In this document: positions 51,436 to 62,855 of the stretch, in pieces
Layout of the letters: every line of letters starts with the position of its first letter
How positions within the stretch are numbered: the first letter of the stretch is position 1
Assembly (NCBI GenBank): GCA_913060695.1
Contig: CAJXUA010000014.1
Coordinates: 29,449 to 93,448, forward strand
DNA: 64,000 bases
DNA from: an uncultured Gammaproteobacteria bacterium
Lineage (GTDB): Bacteria > Pseudomonadota > Gammaproteobacteria > Pseudomonadales > Pseudohongiellaceae
Reading direction: 5' to 3'
The notes under the pieces: model-generated
The model's input: the letters and a program-made list of their open reading frames with translations, nothing else
Database searches by the model: none
What the model was told of the DNA's origin: nothing
Made by a program: the position numbers and the translations under genes

Positions 51436-51837
51436 TTAGTTAGCAGGCTCTACCGGCACTTCGTCTGCGACCACCGGAATGTCAGAGGCGTCATTTGCTG
51501 GCGCCTGACTTGCCTCTACCTGAGGAATATCTGTCGCCGGCGCGGCTGGCTGCTCCAACAACGACGGATTTACGATCGGCATACCCTCTACCGCGCCAAC
51601 TCCAGTGTTCTGGCGAGCAAAGATCGCAAGAGAGAGACTGGTGATAAAGAATATAGTGGCCGCGATAGAGGTTGAGCGCGTCAAGAAGTTACCTGAGCCG
51701 GCGCTGCCGAATACGGTGTTAGAGGAGCCACTGCCAAATGCTGCCCCTGCGTCTGCGCCCTTGCCCTGCTGCAATAACACCAGCCCGACAATGGCAATAG
51801 CGACAATTACATGCACTATGACAATTATGCTTTCCAT
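51436..51837 (-). CDS. secG: Protein translocase subunit SecG
   Basis: A 133-residue SecG: two membrane segments (IIVIVHVIVAIAIVGLVLLQ and IAATIFFITSLSLAIFA) around the conserved QGKGADAGAAFGSG-SSNTVFGSAG loop, followed by a longer than usual acidic, Ala/Pro-rich C-terminal tail. It supports SecYEG export. Its ATG shares one base with the tpiA stop (TAATG). tRNA genes follow. Confidence 0.96.
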   Translation of the reverse strand: MESIIVIVHVIVAIAIVGLVLLQQGKGADAGAAFGSGSSNTVFGSAGSGNFLTRSTSIAATIFFITSLSLAIFARQNTGVGAVEGMPIVNPSLLEQPAAPATDIPQVEASQAPANDASDIPVVADEVPVEPAN

Positions 51838-52592
51838 TATTTACTCACACTCTCACAAATCGTTATGAATTCGTCTGGCTTTAGCGACGCTCCGCCAACC
51901 AGCCCACCATCTATGTCTTCCTGCGCGAACAGCGCAGCGGCATTACCCGCATTGACGCTACCGCCGTATAAAATTCTCATCTTAGCGGCGCTGTGCCCGC
52001 TCTGCTGCGCTACTGTGCCGCGAATAAAAGCGTGCATCTGCTGCGCCTGCTCTGGCGTTGCCGTCTCGCCAGTCCCAATCGCCCAGACTGGCTCGTATGC
52101 GATCACGGCCTCTGCAAGAGCCTCTATTCCGCAATGATCCAAAACGGCGCCGAGCTGTCTTTTTACAACGCTCTCCGCCTGGCCTGCCTCGCGCTCTTGC
52201 AGGGTTTCGCCTACACACACTATAGGCAACATGCCTTGTGCTAGCACTGCTGCACACTTATGCGCAACCTGCTCGTCTGTCTCACCATCACTGCGTCGCT
52301 CCGAATGCCCCAGAATAACCATGGAGACATCGAAGTCGGTCAGCATATTAGCCGCTATCTCGCCTGTGAACGCCCCGGACTGAGCCTCATGAGCGTTCTG
52401 AGCGCCGAGCTTAACGGCGCTGCCTTCTAACATTCCTGCGCACAAATCGTAATAAGGCGCAGGCGGGCATACGAGAATATCAGTTTCTGTAGCGGCTACA
52501 TCCAAGCGCTTCAACATAGCGCCGAGCAGTTCCGTTATAAATTCTCTGGAACCATTCATTTTCCAGTTTGCAGCGACTAAGCTTCTGCGCAT
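51837..52592 (-). CDS. tpiA: Triosephosphate isomerase
   Basis: A 251-residue TIM barrel: MRRSLVAANWKMNG (substrate Lys), ILGHSERR (catalytic His), VIAYEPVWAIGTGE (catalytic Glu and loop 6) and ILYGGSVNAGNA. It interconverts dihydroxyacetone phosphate and glyceraldehyde 3-phosphate. ATG 52592 is chosen from the family alignment and AAGGTG upstream; ATG 52598 adds two residues, and the frame from 52673 is too long. It is coupled to secG. Confidence 0.97.
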   Translation of the reverse strand: MRRSLVAANWKMNGSREFITELLGAMLKRLDVAATETDILVCPPAPYYDLCAGMLEGSAVKLGAQNAHEAQSGAFTGEIAANMLTDFDVSMVILGHSERRSDGETDEQVAHKCAAVLAQGMLPIVCVGETLQEREAGQAESVVKRQLGAVLDHCGIEALAEAVIAYEPVWAIGTGETATPEQAQQMHAFIRGTVAQQSGHSAAKMRILYGGSVNAGNAAALFAQEDIDGGLVGGASLKPDEFITICESVSK

Positions 52593-52696
52593 TAACATCA
52601 CCTTATGCAGAGGATGGTGTCTGACATCGGGAAAACGGGGCGCCAATATAACCAAGTTGCCCTGTGCTTGCAACTCCCAGAGCGCGTGTTATTGCC

Positions 52697-54052
52697 TTAG
52701 GCTATAGCCTGTTCGACGCTAGCGGCAAGTTCCTTCGCTAGGCGCGCAACGAGCTCGGCGTCTTCGCCTTCAACCATGACCCTCACAACCGGCTCAGTCC
52801 CGGAAGGCCGCAAAAGAACGCGGCCCTTCTTACCTAGCGTGGATTCCACCGCTCTTACCGCCTCCTGCACCTTAGGATTGGTCGATGGATCGATTTTTTG
52901 GGCCATGCGCACGTTGATCATCGTCTGCGGGAACTTGCTCATCTTAGTGCGCAGCTCATATAGGCTAGTCTCGCAGCTGACCATCGCGAACAGGATTTGC
53001 AGCGCGGCGACTACGCCATCCCCAGTGCTTGCCACGTCCAGGCATATTATATGGCCAGATGACTCCCCGCCCAATTGCCAGTCACGGGATTGCAGCTCAG
53101 ACATCACATAGCGGTCGCCCACATTCGCGCGCGCGAAGGGGATATCGAGAGCCTCTAAGCCCAGCTGCAAGCCCAAATTACTCATTAGGGTGCCAGCGAC
53201 ACCACCGAACTCGACATTGCGACGACGTCTATCTCTCGCAATCACATAGATAATCTCATCACCATCAACCACGTTACCCAAGTGATCCACCATGATGACG
53301 CGGTCACCGTCCCCATCGAAGGCGATGCCGATATCCGCGCCCTCTGCGAGCACCTCTTTGACCAATTGCTGGGGACTAGTAGAGCCGCAGTCCGCATTGA
53401 TATTGAGCCCATTCGGCGAAGCGCCTATGGTTTTTACATTAGCGCCGAGCTCTCGCAGTACATTGCTCGCAATGTGGTAGGTAGAGCCGTGCGCACAATC
53501 CACTACGATATTCAAACCGCTAAGCTTTATTCCGGAAGGGATAGTGCTCTTGCAGTACTCGATATAACGCCCACTCGCATCGCTAATTCGCGAAGCTTTA
53601 CCGATGAGTTGCGAGTCCACCGTAGTGATGTCCTTGCCTAGATACTCCTCGATCTCAAACTCGATCTCGTCTGGCAACTTAGTGCCATCATGCGCAAAGA
53701 ACTTAATGCCGTTGTCCTCATAGGCATTATGGGAAGCACTGATAACGATGCCCGCCTGAGCGCGGAAAGTGCGAGTTAGATAGGCCACCGCAGGGGTAGG
53801 CATTGGGCCCAGCAGATTGATATCGACACCGGCTGAGGTCAAGCCTGCCTCTAGCGCGGCCTCGAACATATAGCCAGAGATGCGCGTATCTTTGCCGATC
53901 AGAATCTTGCTGCGCCCCTTCGTGTTGCGCGCAAAGACTTTGCCTGCGGCCCAACCGAGCTTCAACATGAAGTCTGGCGTTATCGGATAGCTGCCAACCC
54001 TGCCGCGTATCCCATCTGTGCCAAAATATTGCTTTTCCTTGTTTTTAGACAT
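52697..54052 (-). CDS. glmM: Phosphoglucosamine mutase
   Basis: A 451-residue phosphohexomutase: [14 protein letters not shown] at the start, the phosphoserine loop [19 protein letters not shown], the metal loop [13 protein letters not shown] and the sugar-binding [11 protein letters not shown]. It makes glucosamine 1-phosphate for peptidoglycan and LPS. ATG 54052 is preferred; GTG 54058, just after the folP stop, would add two residues. The folP-glmM order is conserved. Confidence 0.97.
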   Translation of the reverse strand: MSKNKEKQYFGTDGIRGRVGSYPITPDFMLKLGWAAGKVFARNTKGRSKILIGKDTRISGYMFEAALEAGLTSAGVDINLLGPMPTPAVAYLTRTFRAQAGIVISASHNAYEDNGIKFFAHDGTKLPDEIEFEIEEYLGKDITTVDSQLIGKASRISDASGRYIEYCKSTIPSGIKLSGLNIVVDCAHGSTYHIASNVLRELGANVKTIGASPNGLNINADCGSTSPQQLVKEVLAEGADIGIAFDGDGDRVIMVDHLGNVVDGDEIIYVIARDRRRRNVEFGGVAGTLMSNLGLQLGLEALDIPFARANVGDRYVMSELQSRDWQLGGESSGHIICLDVASTGDGVVAALQILFAMVSCETSLYELRTKMSKFPQTMINVRMAQKIDPSTNPKVQEAVRAVESTLGKKGRVLLRPSGTEPVVRVMVEGEDAELVARLAKELAASVEQAIA

Positions 54053-54058
54053 AAGCAC

Positions 54059-54952
54059 TCAACCCTGTGTTATCTGTGTACCCGAGATCGCGCGGTATAT
54101 ATTGATGGCGTCAACCGTCTGCACTACATCGTGCGTGCGAATGATTGCAGCACCATGCTGTAGAGCAAACATTGTTGCAGCAATTCCTGCGGCGAGCCGC
54201 ATATCGACATCGCGACCAGTAGCCGCGCCTAGCATCGACTTGCGTGATACGCCGACGAGAATTGGCAGCCCAAGAGATTGAAACCTACTCAGTTCTCGCA
54301 AGAGTTGGTAATTATGCGCTGCTGTTTTACCAAAACCAAAGCCTGGATCGAGAATTAATCGCTCACGGCCGATTCCGAGCTCTAAACAGGCTTCGATGCG
54401 CGCACTCAGAAAGGCTATAACCTCTTCCACAACATCGGAGTAGACCACGTCTTTCTGCATGGTCTCTGGCTGGCCGCGCATATGCATCAGGCAGATCGCC
54501 GCATCCTGCTGCGCTAGCGCCTCCAGCGCCCCCGCACGACCAAGCGCCCGAACATCATTAATAAGCCCCGCTCCCAGCTCAATGGCAGCACTCATGACGC
54601 TAGGAGTACTGGTATCCACTGATATCGCCACGTCTAGCCGAGCCGCAATAGCCTCCACTACGGGCAGCACACGGTCAGCCTCTTCCTGCTCGCTGACTGC
54701 CTGTGCCCCAGGACGAGTCGACTCCCCCCCAATGTCGATAATACTGGCGCCCGCGGCGAGCATCTCTTGCGCATGGGCAAGTGTTTTGTCTAGCCCAACA
54801 CGAAAAACGCCAGACTCTTCGCCGGCGTGGAATTGACCACCATCGGAAAATGAGTCTGGCGTTACATTGAGTATTCCCATTACTTTGGGAACGCTAAGGT
54901 CGATGATGCGATCACCGACCTTGATAGATAGTTCACTCACATTGGTCCCCAC
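54059..54952 (-). CDS. folP: Dihydropteroate synthase
   Basis: A 297-residue DHPS: VMGILNVTPDSFSDGGQF, IIDIGGESTRPGA, INDVRALG, LILDPGFGFGKTAAHN and GVSRKSMLG. It joins 6-hydroxymethyl-dihydropterin diphosphate with p-aminobenzoate, the target of sulfonamides. It lies between ftsH (30 bases) and glmM (adjacent), the usual arrangement. Confidence 0.97.
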   Translation of the reverse strand: MGTNVSELSIKVGDRIIDLSVPKVMGILNVTPDSFSDGGQFHAGEESGVFRVGLDKTLAHAQEMLAAGASIIDIGGESTRPGAQAVSEQEEADRVLPVVEAIAARLDVAISVDTSTPSVMSAAIELGAGLINDVRALGRAGALEALAQQDAAICLMHMRGQPETMQKDVVYSDVVEEVIAFLSARIEACLELGIGRERLILDPGFGFGKTAAHNYQLLRELSRFQSLGLPILVGVSRKSMLGAATGRDVDMRLAAGIAATMFALQHGAAIIRTHDVVQTVDAINIYRAISGTQITQG

Positions 54953-54982
54953 AACACTGCCTGACTATCGGCAGCATAGCGC

Positions 54983-56911
54983 TTAGAGCTCGCTGGCTGG
55001 ACCACCGATCGTGCTATCGGTCGACTTACTCTCTGGCGCTTCGGCGCTGCGCTTAACATTGCCGGAACCAGAATCATCATTATGCCAATCAGCTGGAGCG
55101 CGCGGCTTCTTGCCTGCCATAATATCGCCTATTTGGTCAGCATCGATCGTTTCATACTCGATCAGAGCATCCTTCATAAGCTCTAGCTTGCTGCGATTCT
55201 CTTCGAGTAGCGTTTTGGCGCGGGTATAACACTCGTCGATAATGCGCTTGATCTCTTCGTCGATGATTCGCGCAGTCTCGCCGGAATGCGCCTTCGAGTT
55301 AGAGGAGGTAGAGCGCCCCAAGAACACTTCGCCATCTTCCTCGGCATAGGTCAGAGGACCCAGCTTCTCGGACAAGCCCCACTTGGTCACCATATTGCGC
55401 GCCATATCGGTAGCACGCTGAATATCGTTAGACGCGCCAGTAGTAACACCCTCTGTGCCAAGCGTCATCTCCTCGGCGATACGACCACCATAGAGGCTGC
55501 AGATTTGGCTCAAAATACCCTGCTTACTTAGGCTATAGCGATCCTCTTCCGGCAGAAACATGGTGACACCGAGTGCGCGGCCACGTGGAATGATGCTGAC
55601 CTTATAGACCGGATCGTGATCTGGCACTAGGCGACCCACGATGGCGTGGCCAGACTCGTGATAGGCAGTGTTCAGCTTCTCTTTGTCTGACATCACCATG
55701 GATTTGCGCTCTGCGCCCATCATGATCTTATCTTTAGCCTTCTCGAACTCTTCCATGGTCACTAGCTTACGACCACCGCGGGCCGCAAACAGTGCTGCTT
55801 CGTTGACCAAGTTAGCCAGATCTGCGCCGGAGAAACCGGGCGTACCACGTGCGATCACGGAGGCGTTGACGCGCTCGTCGATCGGCACTTTGCGCATATG
55901 CACTTTAAGAATCTGTTCCCGGCCACGAATATCGGGCAAGCCCACTACGACTTGGCGGTCGAAACGACCAGGACGCAGCAATGCTGGGTCCAGTACGTCA
56001 GGACGGTTAGTTGCGGCGATTACGATGATGCCATCGTTAGCTTCGAAGCCATCCATCTCGACTAGTAGCTGGTTCAGGGTCTGCTCACGTTCGTCGTGCC
56101 CGCCACCCATGCCGGCACCACGATGACGACCCACCGCATCGATCTCGTCGATGAAGATGATACAGGGAGACTGCTTCTTGGCCTGTTCGAACATGTCGCG
56201 AACACGCGAGGCGCCAACGCCCACGAACATCTCGACGAAATCTGAGCCTGAGATTGAGAAGAAAGGCACCTTCGCTTCGCCCGCAATAGCCTTAGCGAGT
56301 AGCGTCTTACCAGTACCTGGCTGACCTACCATCAAAATACCGCGGGGGATGCGGCCGCCCAAGCGCTGGAATTTGTCCGGCTCGCGTAGGAAGTCTACTA
56401 ACTCTTTTACGTCTTCTTTGGCCTCGTCCACGCCGGCAACATCGGCGAAGGTGACTTTGATCTGGTCTTCGCCCAATAACTTAGCCTTGCTCTTGCCGAA
56501 GGACATGGGGCCGCCTTTGCCGCCGGCACCGCCGCCGCCCTGCATCTGTCGCATAAAGAAGAAGAATAGCCCGATAATAATGAGAATCGGGAAACTCGCC
56601 ACGAGCAGCTGAGACCATATACTCTGGCGCTCTGGCTCTGTAGCGATGACCTCTACCCCGTTATTAAACAGATCATTAAGCAACTCGTCGTCGCCAATCA
56701 TCGGGATAGTCGTTGCGAACTGCGTGTTGTCCATACGACGCCCGGAGACAGATATACCCGAAATGGTAACCGTGCGCACCTGACCCGCACGCACTTCCTT
56801 CACGAAGTCCGAATAGGTGACAGAGACACTACTAGTCTCCTGATTGATGTTATTGAACACCGTCAGCAGTACTGCCGCGATTACCATCCAAAGAAGTAAA
56901 TTTTTTGCCAT
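54983..56911 (-). CDS. ftsH: ATP-dependent zinc metalloprotease FtsH
   Basis: A 642-residue inner-membrane protease. The N terminus starts [16 protein letters not shown] (first membrane helix), followed by a periplasmic part and a second helix ([16 protein letters not shown]). The AAA module has [13 protein letters not shown] (Walker A), [11 protein letters not shown] (Walker B) and the second region of homology. The protease site is [11 protein letters not shown] (HExxH). ATG 56911 aligns with E. coli FtsH; ATG 56935 would add eight residues. It degrades LpxC, sigma-32 and unassembled membrane proteins. rlmE, its usual upstream partner, is absent. Confidence 0.97.
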   Translation of the reverse strand: MAKNLLLWMVIAAVLLTVFNNINQETSSVSVTYSDFVKEVRAGQVRTVTISGISVSGRRMDNTQFATTIPMIGDDELLNDLFNNGVEVIATEPERQSIWSQLLVASFPILIIIGLFFFFMRQMQGGGGAGGKGGPMSFGKSKAKLLGEDQIKVTFADVAGVDEAKEDVKELVDFLREPDKFQRLGGRIPRGILMVGQPGTGKTLLAKAIAGEAKVPFFSISGSDFVEMFVGVGASRVRDMFEQAKKQSPCIIFIDEIDAVGRHRGAGMGGGHDEREQTLNQLLVEMDGFEANDGIIVIAATNRPDVLDPALLRPGRFDRQVVVGLPDIRGREQILKVHMRKVPIDERVNASVIARGTPGFSGADLANLVNEAALFAARGGRKLVTMEEFEKAKDKIMMGAERKSMVMSDKEKLNTAYHESGHAIVGRLVPDHDPVYKVSIIPRGRALGVTMFLPEEDRYSLSKQGILSQICSLYGGRIAEEMTLGTEGVTTGASNDIQRATDMARNMVTKWGLSEKLGPLTYAEEDGEVFLGRSTSSNSKAHSGETARIIDEEIKRIIDECYTRAKTLLEENRSKLELMKDALIEYETIDADQIGDIMAGKKPRAPADWHNDDSGSGNVKRSAEAPESKSTDSTIGGPASEL

Positions 56912-57404
56912 ATCATTCAAGGGATTATCCCCCATCTGTTGTAAACATTATGCGGTGGCGCCGAACGTAAATCGTCGGGCACATTGATCCGGACCTCCAA
57001 TGGAGCTCCGGTATTAATTCTATAGCGTAGTGCTCAGCTGACTTATGTCAGGTAAGTACTGTTACGCCCGAAAGGCGTGCTTGGACTCAACAAGCAGACT
57101 GACACACAGGAACAAGGCGCGTATAGCGAAAAGACCTGATTTAGCTGGCTATAATTGCATTGCGATGCCTTGAGAGTGTTACTCACGCGGCCGATTTGCG
57201 CATACTAGGCATCTAAGCAAGGCGGCAAATTTTATACTCACGCCTTATATATTGGGAGTTGTCATCGATATTACAAGATCAGAACGTAAAATGTCCAAGA
57301 TTTGCGCCACCGGATAAAACAGCCCGGTTGTGTATTTCTCACGCTAGGCTACAATGTCGCCTCGTTTTTAAACGCCCATTTACTCGCTTTGTGATACCAC
57401 AAAT
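56912..57404. other. Unusually long gap between ftsH and yhbY
   Basis: A 493-base stretch with no credible gene where rlmE (ftsJ) is normally found. It must hold the promoters of ftsH (minus) and yhbY (plus). A hairpin CCGGA-C-CTC...GAG-C-TCCGG at 56989-57011 would be in the ftsH leader; ACGCC-CGAAA-GGCGT at 57063-57077 is a second small hairpin. No remnant of rlmE could be recognised. Confidence 0.5.
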
Positions 57405-57719
57405 ATGAAACTCGCTCCGCAAGAGAAGAAACATTTCCGCACAATCGCCCACTCCCTCTCACCGGTGGTGACTATCGCCCAAAAGGGTCTGACTGAGAAT
57501 GTCAGTGAGGAAATCGAGCGCGCGCTGAAACAGCATGAACTTATCAAAATCAAGATCTTCGCGGCAGATCGCGAATCTCGCAAGGCTCTCACTTTAGAGA
57601 TTTGCAATGCGGCAAATGCCGAATTGATCCAGAGTATTGGCAATGTCGCGGTGATTTTCCGCAAGGCAGATAAACCCAATCCGAAACTATCTAATTTGCT
57701 GCGCTTTCAAAACAGCTGA
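57405..57719 (+). CDS. yhbY: Ribosome assembly RNA-binding protein YhbY (CRS1/YhbY domain)
   Basis: A 104-residue CRS1-YhbY (CRM) protein: HSLSPVVTIAQKGLTENVSEE with its GxxG-type loop, then HELIKIKIFAADRESRK and IGNVAVIFRKADKPNPKLSN. It associates with pre-50S particles. It is divergent from ftsH and convergent with greA (16 bases between), as in E. coli. Confidence 0.95.
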   Translation: MKLAPQEKKHFRTIAHSLSPVVTIAQKGLTENVSEEIERALKQHELIKIKIFAADRESRKALTLEICNAANAELIQSIGNVAVIFRKADKPNPKLSNLLRFQNS

Positions 57720-57735
57720 GCCCTGCTAGGCATCT

Positions 57736-58212
57736 CTAGAGATGCGCTACCGCTTCGATTTCATACTCGATATCGCCAGCAGGCGCCTTGACGACAATCT
57801 CTTCGCCAACCTCTTTGCCCATAATTGCACGGGCAATAGGGGAGCCAACGGAGATGCGACCAGCCTTCACGTCTGCCTCATCCTCGCCCACGATCTGGTA
57901 GACCACCTGCGCGTCGGTACTCACATTCAGCAATGTGACCGTAGTGCCGAAAATCACACGCCCAGAGGGCTCGATTGCGCGTACGTCGATTACTTCGGCG
58001 TCGGCAAGCTTGCCTTCGATCTCGTTAATCCGCCCCTCGCAAAAACTCTGTTGCTCACGCGCTGCGTGATACTCGGCGTTCTCTTTCAGATCGCCATGCG
58101 CGCGCGCCTCTGCTATCGCCTGAATAATCTTAGGGCGACGTTCGGATTTGAGCTCGTTCAACTCTACGCGCAAGCGCTCAGCGCCTGCGACAGTCATAGG
58201 GACTTTTCTCAT
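57736..58212 (-). CDS. greA: Transcription elongation factor GreA
   Basis: A 158-residue GreA: an N-terminal coiled coil ([21 protein letters not shown], then [20 protein letters not shown] with the acidic tip) and a C-terminal FKBP-like domain ([22 protein letters not shown]). It stimulates transcript cleavage by stalled RNA polymerase. ATG 58212 overlaps the carB stop (ATGA), giving translational coupling to carB; an internal ATG at 58197 is the only alternative. Confidence 0.97.
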   Translation of the reverse strand: MRKVPMTVAGAERLRVELNELKSERRPKIIQAIAEARAHGDLKENAEYHAAREQQSFCEGRINEIEGKLADAEVIDVRAIEPSGRVIFGTTVTLLNVSTDAQVVYQIVGEDEADVKAGRISVGSPIARAIMGKEVGEEIVVKAPAGDIEYEIEAVAHL

Positions 58213-61200
58213 AATTCTGCGTGTAACTCCTGAATCGTGTACACGGACAGCTTATCACCGAATTCAAGAGCTTCACAAACCGCCAAAGCTCCAGCAATAG
58301 TAGTTGTACAGGAAACATCGTGACGCAGAGCGGTGCGACGAATGATCGAGGAGTCTATGATGGCCTGCTTACCCTCAGTTGTGTTCACGATCAATTGCAC
58401 TTCGTCATTCTTGATCATGTCGACAATATGGGGGCGACCTTCGTTGACTTTGTTAACGGATGTCACGGGCAGTCCGGCCGCCGCGATTCCCGCAGCAGTA
58501 CCTTGGGTCGCTAGCAACTTGAAGCCAAGCGCATGCAACTTGCCAGCCATCTCAGGGAGTTGCCACTTGTCGGCATCTCGCACGCTGATAAAGACCGTTC
58601 CGCCCGTCTTCATCTCTTCCCCTGCGCCGAGCTGTGCCTTCGCGAAGGCTTCAGCGAAAGTGCGGCCTACACCCATTACTTCGCCCGTCGATTTCATTTC
58701 TGGGCCTAGAATTGGGTCAACCCCTGGGAATTTGTTGAAGGGGAATACGGCCTCTTTAACGGCGAAATTGAGCGGCACAATTTCTTTCACAAAACCCTGC
58801 TCGGCCAGGCTAGTGCCCGCCATGCAACGCGCCGCTATCTTAGCAAGCGACACGCCGATGCATTTAGAGACAAATGGCACTGTTCGCGAGGCCCGTGGAT
58901 TCACCTCGATCACATAGATCTCATCGTCCTGATAGGCGAGCTGCGTATTCATCAGACCCACTACCTTGAGCTCCATTGCCAACATGCCTACCTGCTCGCG
59001 AATTCGGTTCTGCACCTCTTCGGAGAGATTGTAGGGAGGCAATGAGCAAGCCGAGTCGCCCGAGTGCACTCCCGCTTGTTCGATATGCTGCATGATCGCA
59101 CCGACCACTACCTGCTTGCCGTCACTAACTAGATCGACATCGATCTCGATGGCGGCATTCAAGAAATAATCGAGCAATACAGGGCTTTCATTGCCGACTT
59201 TCACGGAGGTGCGCATATAGCGACGCAGCTCCTCTTCGTTGTATACGATCTCCATGGAGCGACCACCCAACACATAGGAAGGCCTTACCACGATTGGATA
59301 AGTAATCTTTTCTGCGGCGGCGATACTTTCCTCGACACTGCGCACGATACAGTTAGGTGGCTGCTTAAGACCCAGCTTTTGAATCATGCGCTGGAAGCGC
59401 TCGCGGTCCTCGGCCAAGTCGATTGCGTCGGCCGAGGTGCCGATAATGGGCACGCCCGCCTTCTCCAAGCGCGTGGCTAGGTTCAACGGCGTTTGGCCGC
59501 CGAACTGCACGATTACGCCATGGGGCTTCTCTAGATGGACGATCTCGATCACGTCCTCGAAAGTTACCGGTTCGAAATAGAGGCGATCGGAAATATTGTA
59601 GTCGGTCGAAACGGTCTCTGGGTTACAGTTCACCATGATGGTTTCATAACCATCTTCGCGCATAGCTAACGCGGCGTGCACACAGCAATAGTCGAACTCG
59701 ATTCCCTGGCCAATACGGTTTGGTCCGCCGCCCAGCACCATAATCTTCTTACGATCGCTCGGCAGTGCTTCGCACTCTTCTTCATAAGTTGAGTACATAT
59801 AGGCAGTGGCCGAGGCAAATTCTGCCGCACAGGTATCGACACGCTTGTACACAGGACGCACACCAAGCTTGTGTCGATGATCCAGCATTTTTTGCTCAGG
59901 AATATTCAACAGTGCCGCCATGCGCGAATCGGAGAAACCCTTCTGCTTGAGACGGAAAAGCGTGTCTTTATCAAGCTGCTCTAGGCTCATCTGCGCGATG
60001 CGCGCCTCTTCGAACATCAGGTCTTCTATCTGCACCAAGAACCAAGGGTCGATACCGGTAAGCTCGCTAACCGTCTCGACACTCCAGCCCTGACGGAAGG
60101 CGTCGGCGATATACCATACGCGCTCTCCGCCGGCGTCTTTAAGCTCGCGCTTGAGGATGTCGAGGGAGTCGCTCAAACCTGTCTCTAGTATCGGGTCGAA
60201 GCCGGACACACCGACTTCCAGACCGCGCAATGCCTTCTGCATAGATTCCTGGAAGGTGCGGCCTATCGCCATGACCTCACCAACAGACTTCATCTGGGTG
60301 GTGATACGGTCGTTGGTCTCCGGGAATTTCTCGAAGGTAAAACGTGGGATCTTAGTGACGACGTAATCGATTGTCGGCTCGAAAGAGGAAGGCGTGGCGC
60401 CTCCTGTGATTTCGTTGCGCAGCTCGTCCAGCGTATAGCCGATAGCAAGCTTTGCCGCTACGCGCGCAATCGGGAAGCCCGTTGCCTTCGACGCCAAGGC
60501 CGAAGAGCGCGAAACACGCGGATTCATTTCGATGATGACTAGGCGGCCCGTTTTCGGACACATGCCGAACTGTACGTTAGATCCGCCAGTCTCGACGCCG
60601 ATCTCGCGCAGCACCGCGATCGCGGCATTACGCAGAATCTGGAATTCCTTATCAGTCAGTGTCTGCGAAGGCGCAACGGTGATCGAGTCACCCGTGTGCA
60701 CACCCATCGCGTCGAAATTCTCGATGGTACAGACGATAATGCAGTTATCTTTGCGGTCACGCACAACTTCGAGCTCGTACTCTTTCCAACCGATGAGCGA
60801 CTCATCGATTAGTAGCTCATTGTTCGGCGAGAGCTCGAGACCGCGCGTACAAATCTCGATAAATTCTTCTTTGTTATAAGCGATACCACCGCCACTACCA
60901 CCCAGTGTAAAAGAGGGGCGCACGATACAAGGGAAACCCACTTTGTCGAGTGCGGCGTAAGCCTCTTCCATATTGTGGGCCATGCCGTGGGCCGGAGTCT
61001 CCAAGCCGATACGCTTCATCGCTCGGTCGAACAACTCGCGATTCTCAGCCTTATCGATCGCTTCACAGCTCGCGCCGATTAGCTCGACATTGTATTTCTC
61101 GAGCACGCCGTGCTTGTTCAAGTCGAGGGCGCAGTTCAGAGCAGTCTGGCCGCCCATGGTCGGAAGGATTGCGTCGGGACGCTCTTTCTCGATAATTTTC

Positions 61201-61424
61201 TCAACGATCTCCCAGGTCACCGGCTCGATATAGGTGGCATCGGCCATCGCGGGATCGGTCATGATGGTGGCAGGGTTCGAGTTTACGAGAATGACGCGAT
61301 AGCCTTCCTCGCGCAGCGCCTGGCAAGCCTGTGCGCCGGAATAATCGAACTCGCAGGCCTGACCTATCACAATAGGGCCCGCACCGAGGATGAGGATACT
61401 GTTTATGTCGGATCGTTTTGGCAT
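58209..61424 (-). CDS. carB: Carbamoyl-phosphate synthase large subunit
   Basis: The 1071-residue large subunit with two homologous ATP-grasp halves: [21 protein letters not shown] in half one and [20 protein letters not shown] in half two, plus [16 protein letters not shown] and [16 protein letters not shown], and a C-terminal allosteric MGS-like domain ([11 protein letters not shown]). It makes carbamoyl phosphate for pyrimidines and arginine. ATG 61424 (MPKRSD) aligns with E. coli; a TTG at 61430 is possible. It follows carA by 99 bases. Confidence 0.98.
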   Translation of the reverse strand: MPKRSDINSILILGAGPIVIGQACEFDYSGAQACQALREEGYRVILVNSNPATIMTDPAMADATYIEPVTWEIVEKIIEKERPDAILPTMGGQTALNCALDLNKHGVLEKYNVELIGASCEAIDKAENRELFDRAMKRIGLETPAHGMAHNMEEAYAALDKVGFPCIVRPSFTLGGSGGGIAYNKEEFIEICTRGLELSPNNELLIDESLIGWKEYELEVVRDRKDNCIIVCTIENFDAMGVHTGDSITVAPSQTLTDKEFQILRNAAIAVLREIGVETGGSNVQFGMCPKTGRLVIIEMNPRVSRSSALASKATGFPIARVAAKLAIGYTLDELRNEITGGATPSSFEPTIDYVVTKIPRFTFEKFPETNDRITTQMKSVGEVMAIGRTFQESMQKALRGLEVGVSGFDPILETGLSDSLDILKRELKDAGGERVWYIADAFRQGWSVETVSELTGIDPWFLVQIEDLMFEEARIAQMSLEQLDKDTLFRLKQKGFSDSRMAALLNIPEQKMLDHRHKLGVRPVYKRVDTCAAEFASATAYMYSTYEEECEALPSDRKKIMVLGGGPNRIGQGIEFDYCCVHAALAMREDGYETIMVNCNPETVSTDYNISDRLYFEPVTFEDVIEIVHLEKPHGVIVQFGGQTPLNLATRLEKAGVPIIGTSADAIDLAEDRERFQRMIQKLGLKQPPNCIVRSVEESIAAAEKITYPIVVRPSYVLGGRSMEIVYNEEELRRYMRTSVKVGNESPVLLDYFLNAAIEIDVDLVSDGKQVVVGAIMQHIEQAGVHSGDSACSLPPYNLSEEVQNRIREQVGMLAMELKVVGLMNTQLAYQDDEIYVIEVNPRASRTVPFVSKCIGVSLAKIAARCMAGTSLAEQGFVKEIVPLNFAVKEAVFPFNKFPGVDPILGPEMKSTGEVMGVGRTFAEAFAKAQLGAGEEMKTGGTVFISVRDADKWQLPEMAGKLHALGFKLLATQGTAAGIAAAGLPVTSVNKVNEGRPHIVDMIKNDEVQLIVNTTEGKQAIIDSSIIRRTALRHDVSCTTTIAGALAVCEALEFGDKLSVYTIQELHAEL

Positions 61425-61523
61425 ATTCAAACCGTAGGTCTTGAGGCCGCCAAGGCATGTCGCGAAGGCGGCTTGTTTAAAATTGGCAATCCGAAGGCAT
61501 AAAGCCCTCGGCGGTGGCTTTCA

Positions 61524-62669
61524 CTAACGACTGACTCTCGCCTTCATCAGATCGATGAAATGATCGAAGAGTGAGGTGATATCGTGCGGCCCAGGGCTCG
61601 CTTCCGGGTGCCCTTGGAAGGCAAACGCCGGCTTGTCCGTACGCTCGATACCCTGCAAGCTACCGTCGAACAAGGAGCGGTGTGTTGCGCGCAAGTTCGC
61701 TGGCAGGCTAGCCTCATCAACCGCAAAACCGTGGTTTTGACTCGTGATGAATACTGTACCTTCGTCGATACTCTGCACCGGGTGGTTGGCGCCGTGATGG
61801 CCGAGGCGCATCTTAACGGTGCTCGCCCCACAGGCTAGCGCAAGAATCTGACAACCAAGGCAGATGCCGAAAATCGGGATATCGAGCTCGAGGAAACGCT
61901 TGGTCGCCGCAATCGCGTAGTCGCAAGGCTCGGGATCGCCTGGACCATTGGAGAGGAATATGCCGTCAGGCTTCAATGCCAAGACATCCTCTGCGTTAGT
62001 CTGGGCTGGTACGACAGTCACTTTGCAATTGCGCTCTGCGATCATGCGCAAAATATTGTGCTTTGCGCCGAAGTCATAAGCGACTACATGGAAGGGCTCG
62101 GAAAGCGCTTTATCGCTATGTCCTTTGCTCCAAGCCCACACCCCCTCAGTCCATTCGAAAGTGGCTTTCGTGCTCACCTCCTTCGCTAGATCCATACCCT
62201 TAAGGCCCGGGAACTGTTTAGCTTGCTCTAGCGCATAGCCTTCGCCTTTCTCGGCAAGAGCGTCTCCAGAGAGCAGGCAACCATTGAGCGGCCCCTTGTC
62301 TCTGAGCAGGCGCGTTAAGCGGCGCGTGTCGATCTCAGCGATTGCGACAACATTGCGTGCTTTGAGGAAGTCTTCGAGGCTGGCTTCATTGCGCCAGTTA
62401 CTGGCCATCCGCGAAAGATCACGAATCACGAGGCCTGCGGCCCACACATTTTCTGATTCATTATCTTCGGAATTAGTGCCGGTGTTGCCGATATGCGGAT
62501 AGGTCAGTGTTACGATTTGGCGGGCATATGAAGGGTCGGTTAGTATTTCCTGATAACCCGTCATCGAGGTATTGAAGACAACCTCACCGCTGGAAACGCC
62601 ATGGGCGCCTATCGCCCTACCACGGAATATACTGCCATCTTCTAATGCCAGTACAGCTGGAATAATCAA
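61524..62669 (-). CDS. carA: Carbamoyl-phosphate synthase small (glutaminase) subunit
   Basis: A 381-residue subunit: [37 protein letters not shown], the nucleophile Cys in [13 protein letters not shown] and the catalytic His-Glu in [12 protein letters not shown]. The start is TTG 62669: CGGGAGA lies 7 bases upstream and the length is then that of E. coli CarA. The frame can be extended upstream to 62732, but that would read through the attenuator hairpin at 62704-62737. A promoter at 62787-62816 precedes it. Confidence 0.95.
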   Translation of the reverse strand: MIIPAVLALEDGSIFRGRAIGAHGVSSGEVVFNTSMTGYQEILTDPSYARQIVTLTYPHIGNTGTNSEDNESENVWAAGLVIRDLSRMASNWRNEASLEDFLKARNVVAIAEIDTRRLTRLLRDKGPLNGCLLSGDALAEKGEGYALEQAKQFPGLKGMDLAKEVSTKATFEWTEGVWAWSKGHSDKALSEPFHVVAYDFGAKHNILRMIAERNCKVTVVPAQTNAEDVLALKPDGIFLSNGPGDPEPCDYAIAATKRFLELDIPIFGICLGCQILALACGASTVKMRLGHHGANHPVQSIDEGTVFITSQNHGFAVDEASLPANLRATHRSLFDGSLQGIERTDKPAFAFQGHPEASPGPHDITSLFDHFIDLMKARVSR

Positions 62670-62703
62670 TTCAATCTCCCGATAAAACGCAAAATCCGGG
62701 TGA

Positions 62704-62737
62704 AAAAAAGCGGAATGAAACGACCGCTTCATTCCGC
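62704..62737 (-). terminator. Attenuator-like terminator in the carA leader
   Basis: GCGGAATGAA (62710-62719) and TTCATTCCGC (62728-62737) form a perfect 10-bp stem with an 8-base loop, followed on the minus strand by TTTTTTT. It lies between the putative carA promoter and the carA start, so it can end transcription before the gene. It would also end dapB transcripts. Confidence 0.8.
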
Positions 62738-62786
62738 CTTTTTGTGAATCCCGTTGTGTGCTCAGATGTAATCATACTGAGGCCGT

Positions 62787-62816
62787 ATTGTACGGGAATC
62801 CTGCCTACCGTGTCTA
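62787..62816 (-). promoter_or_regulatory. Sigma-70 promoter of carAB
   Basis: On the minus strand TAGACA (62811-62816) and TACAAT (62787-62792) are separated by 18 bases; each hexamer differs from consensus at one position. Transcription would start near 62780, giving a leader of about 110 bases that contains the hairpin at 62704-62737. A 34-codon frame from ATG 62775, ending 5 bases before the carA TTG, runs through the hairpin and could be a leader peptide. Confidence 0.6.
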
Positions 62817-62855
62817 CGCAGCGTTAGCCTTTAAATACGCAAGCAAGTGCAATCC

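Noticed and set aside
56989..57077. Remnant of rlmE or a small RNA between ftsH and yhbY
   Set aside because: Only two short hairpins and no frame with RlmE motifs; too little to support either.
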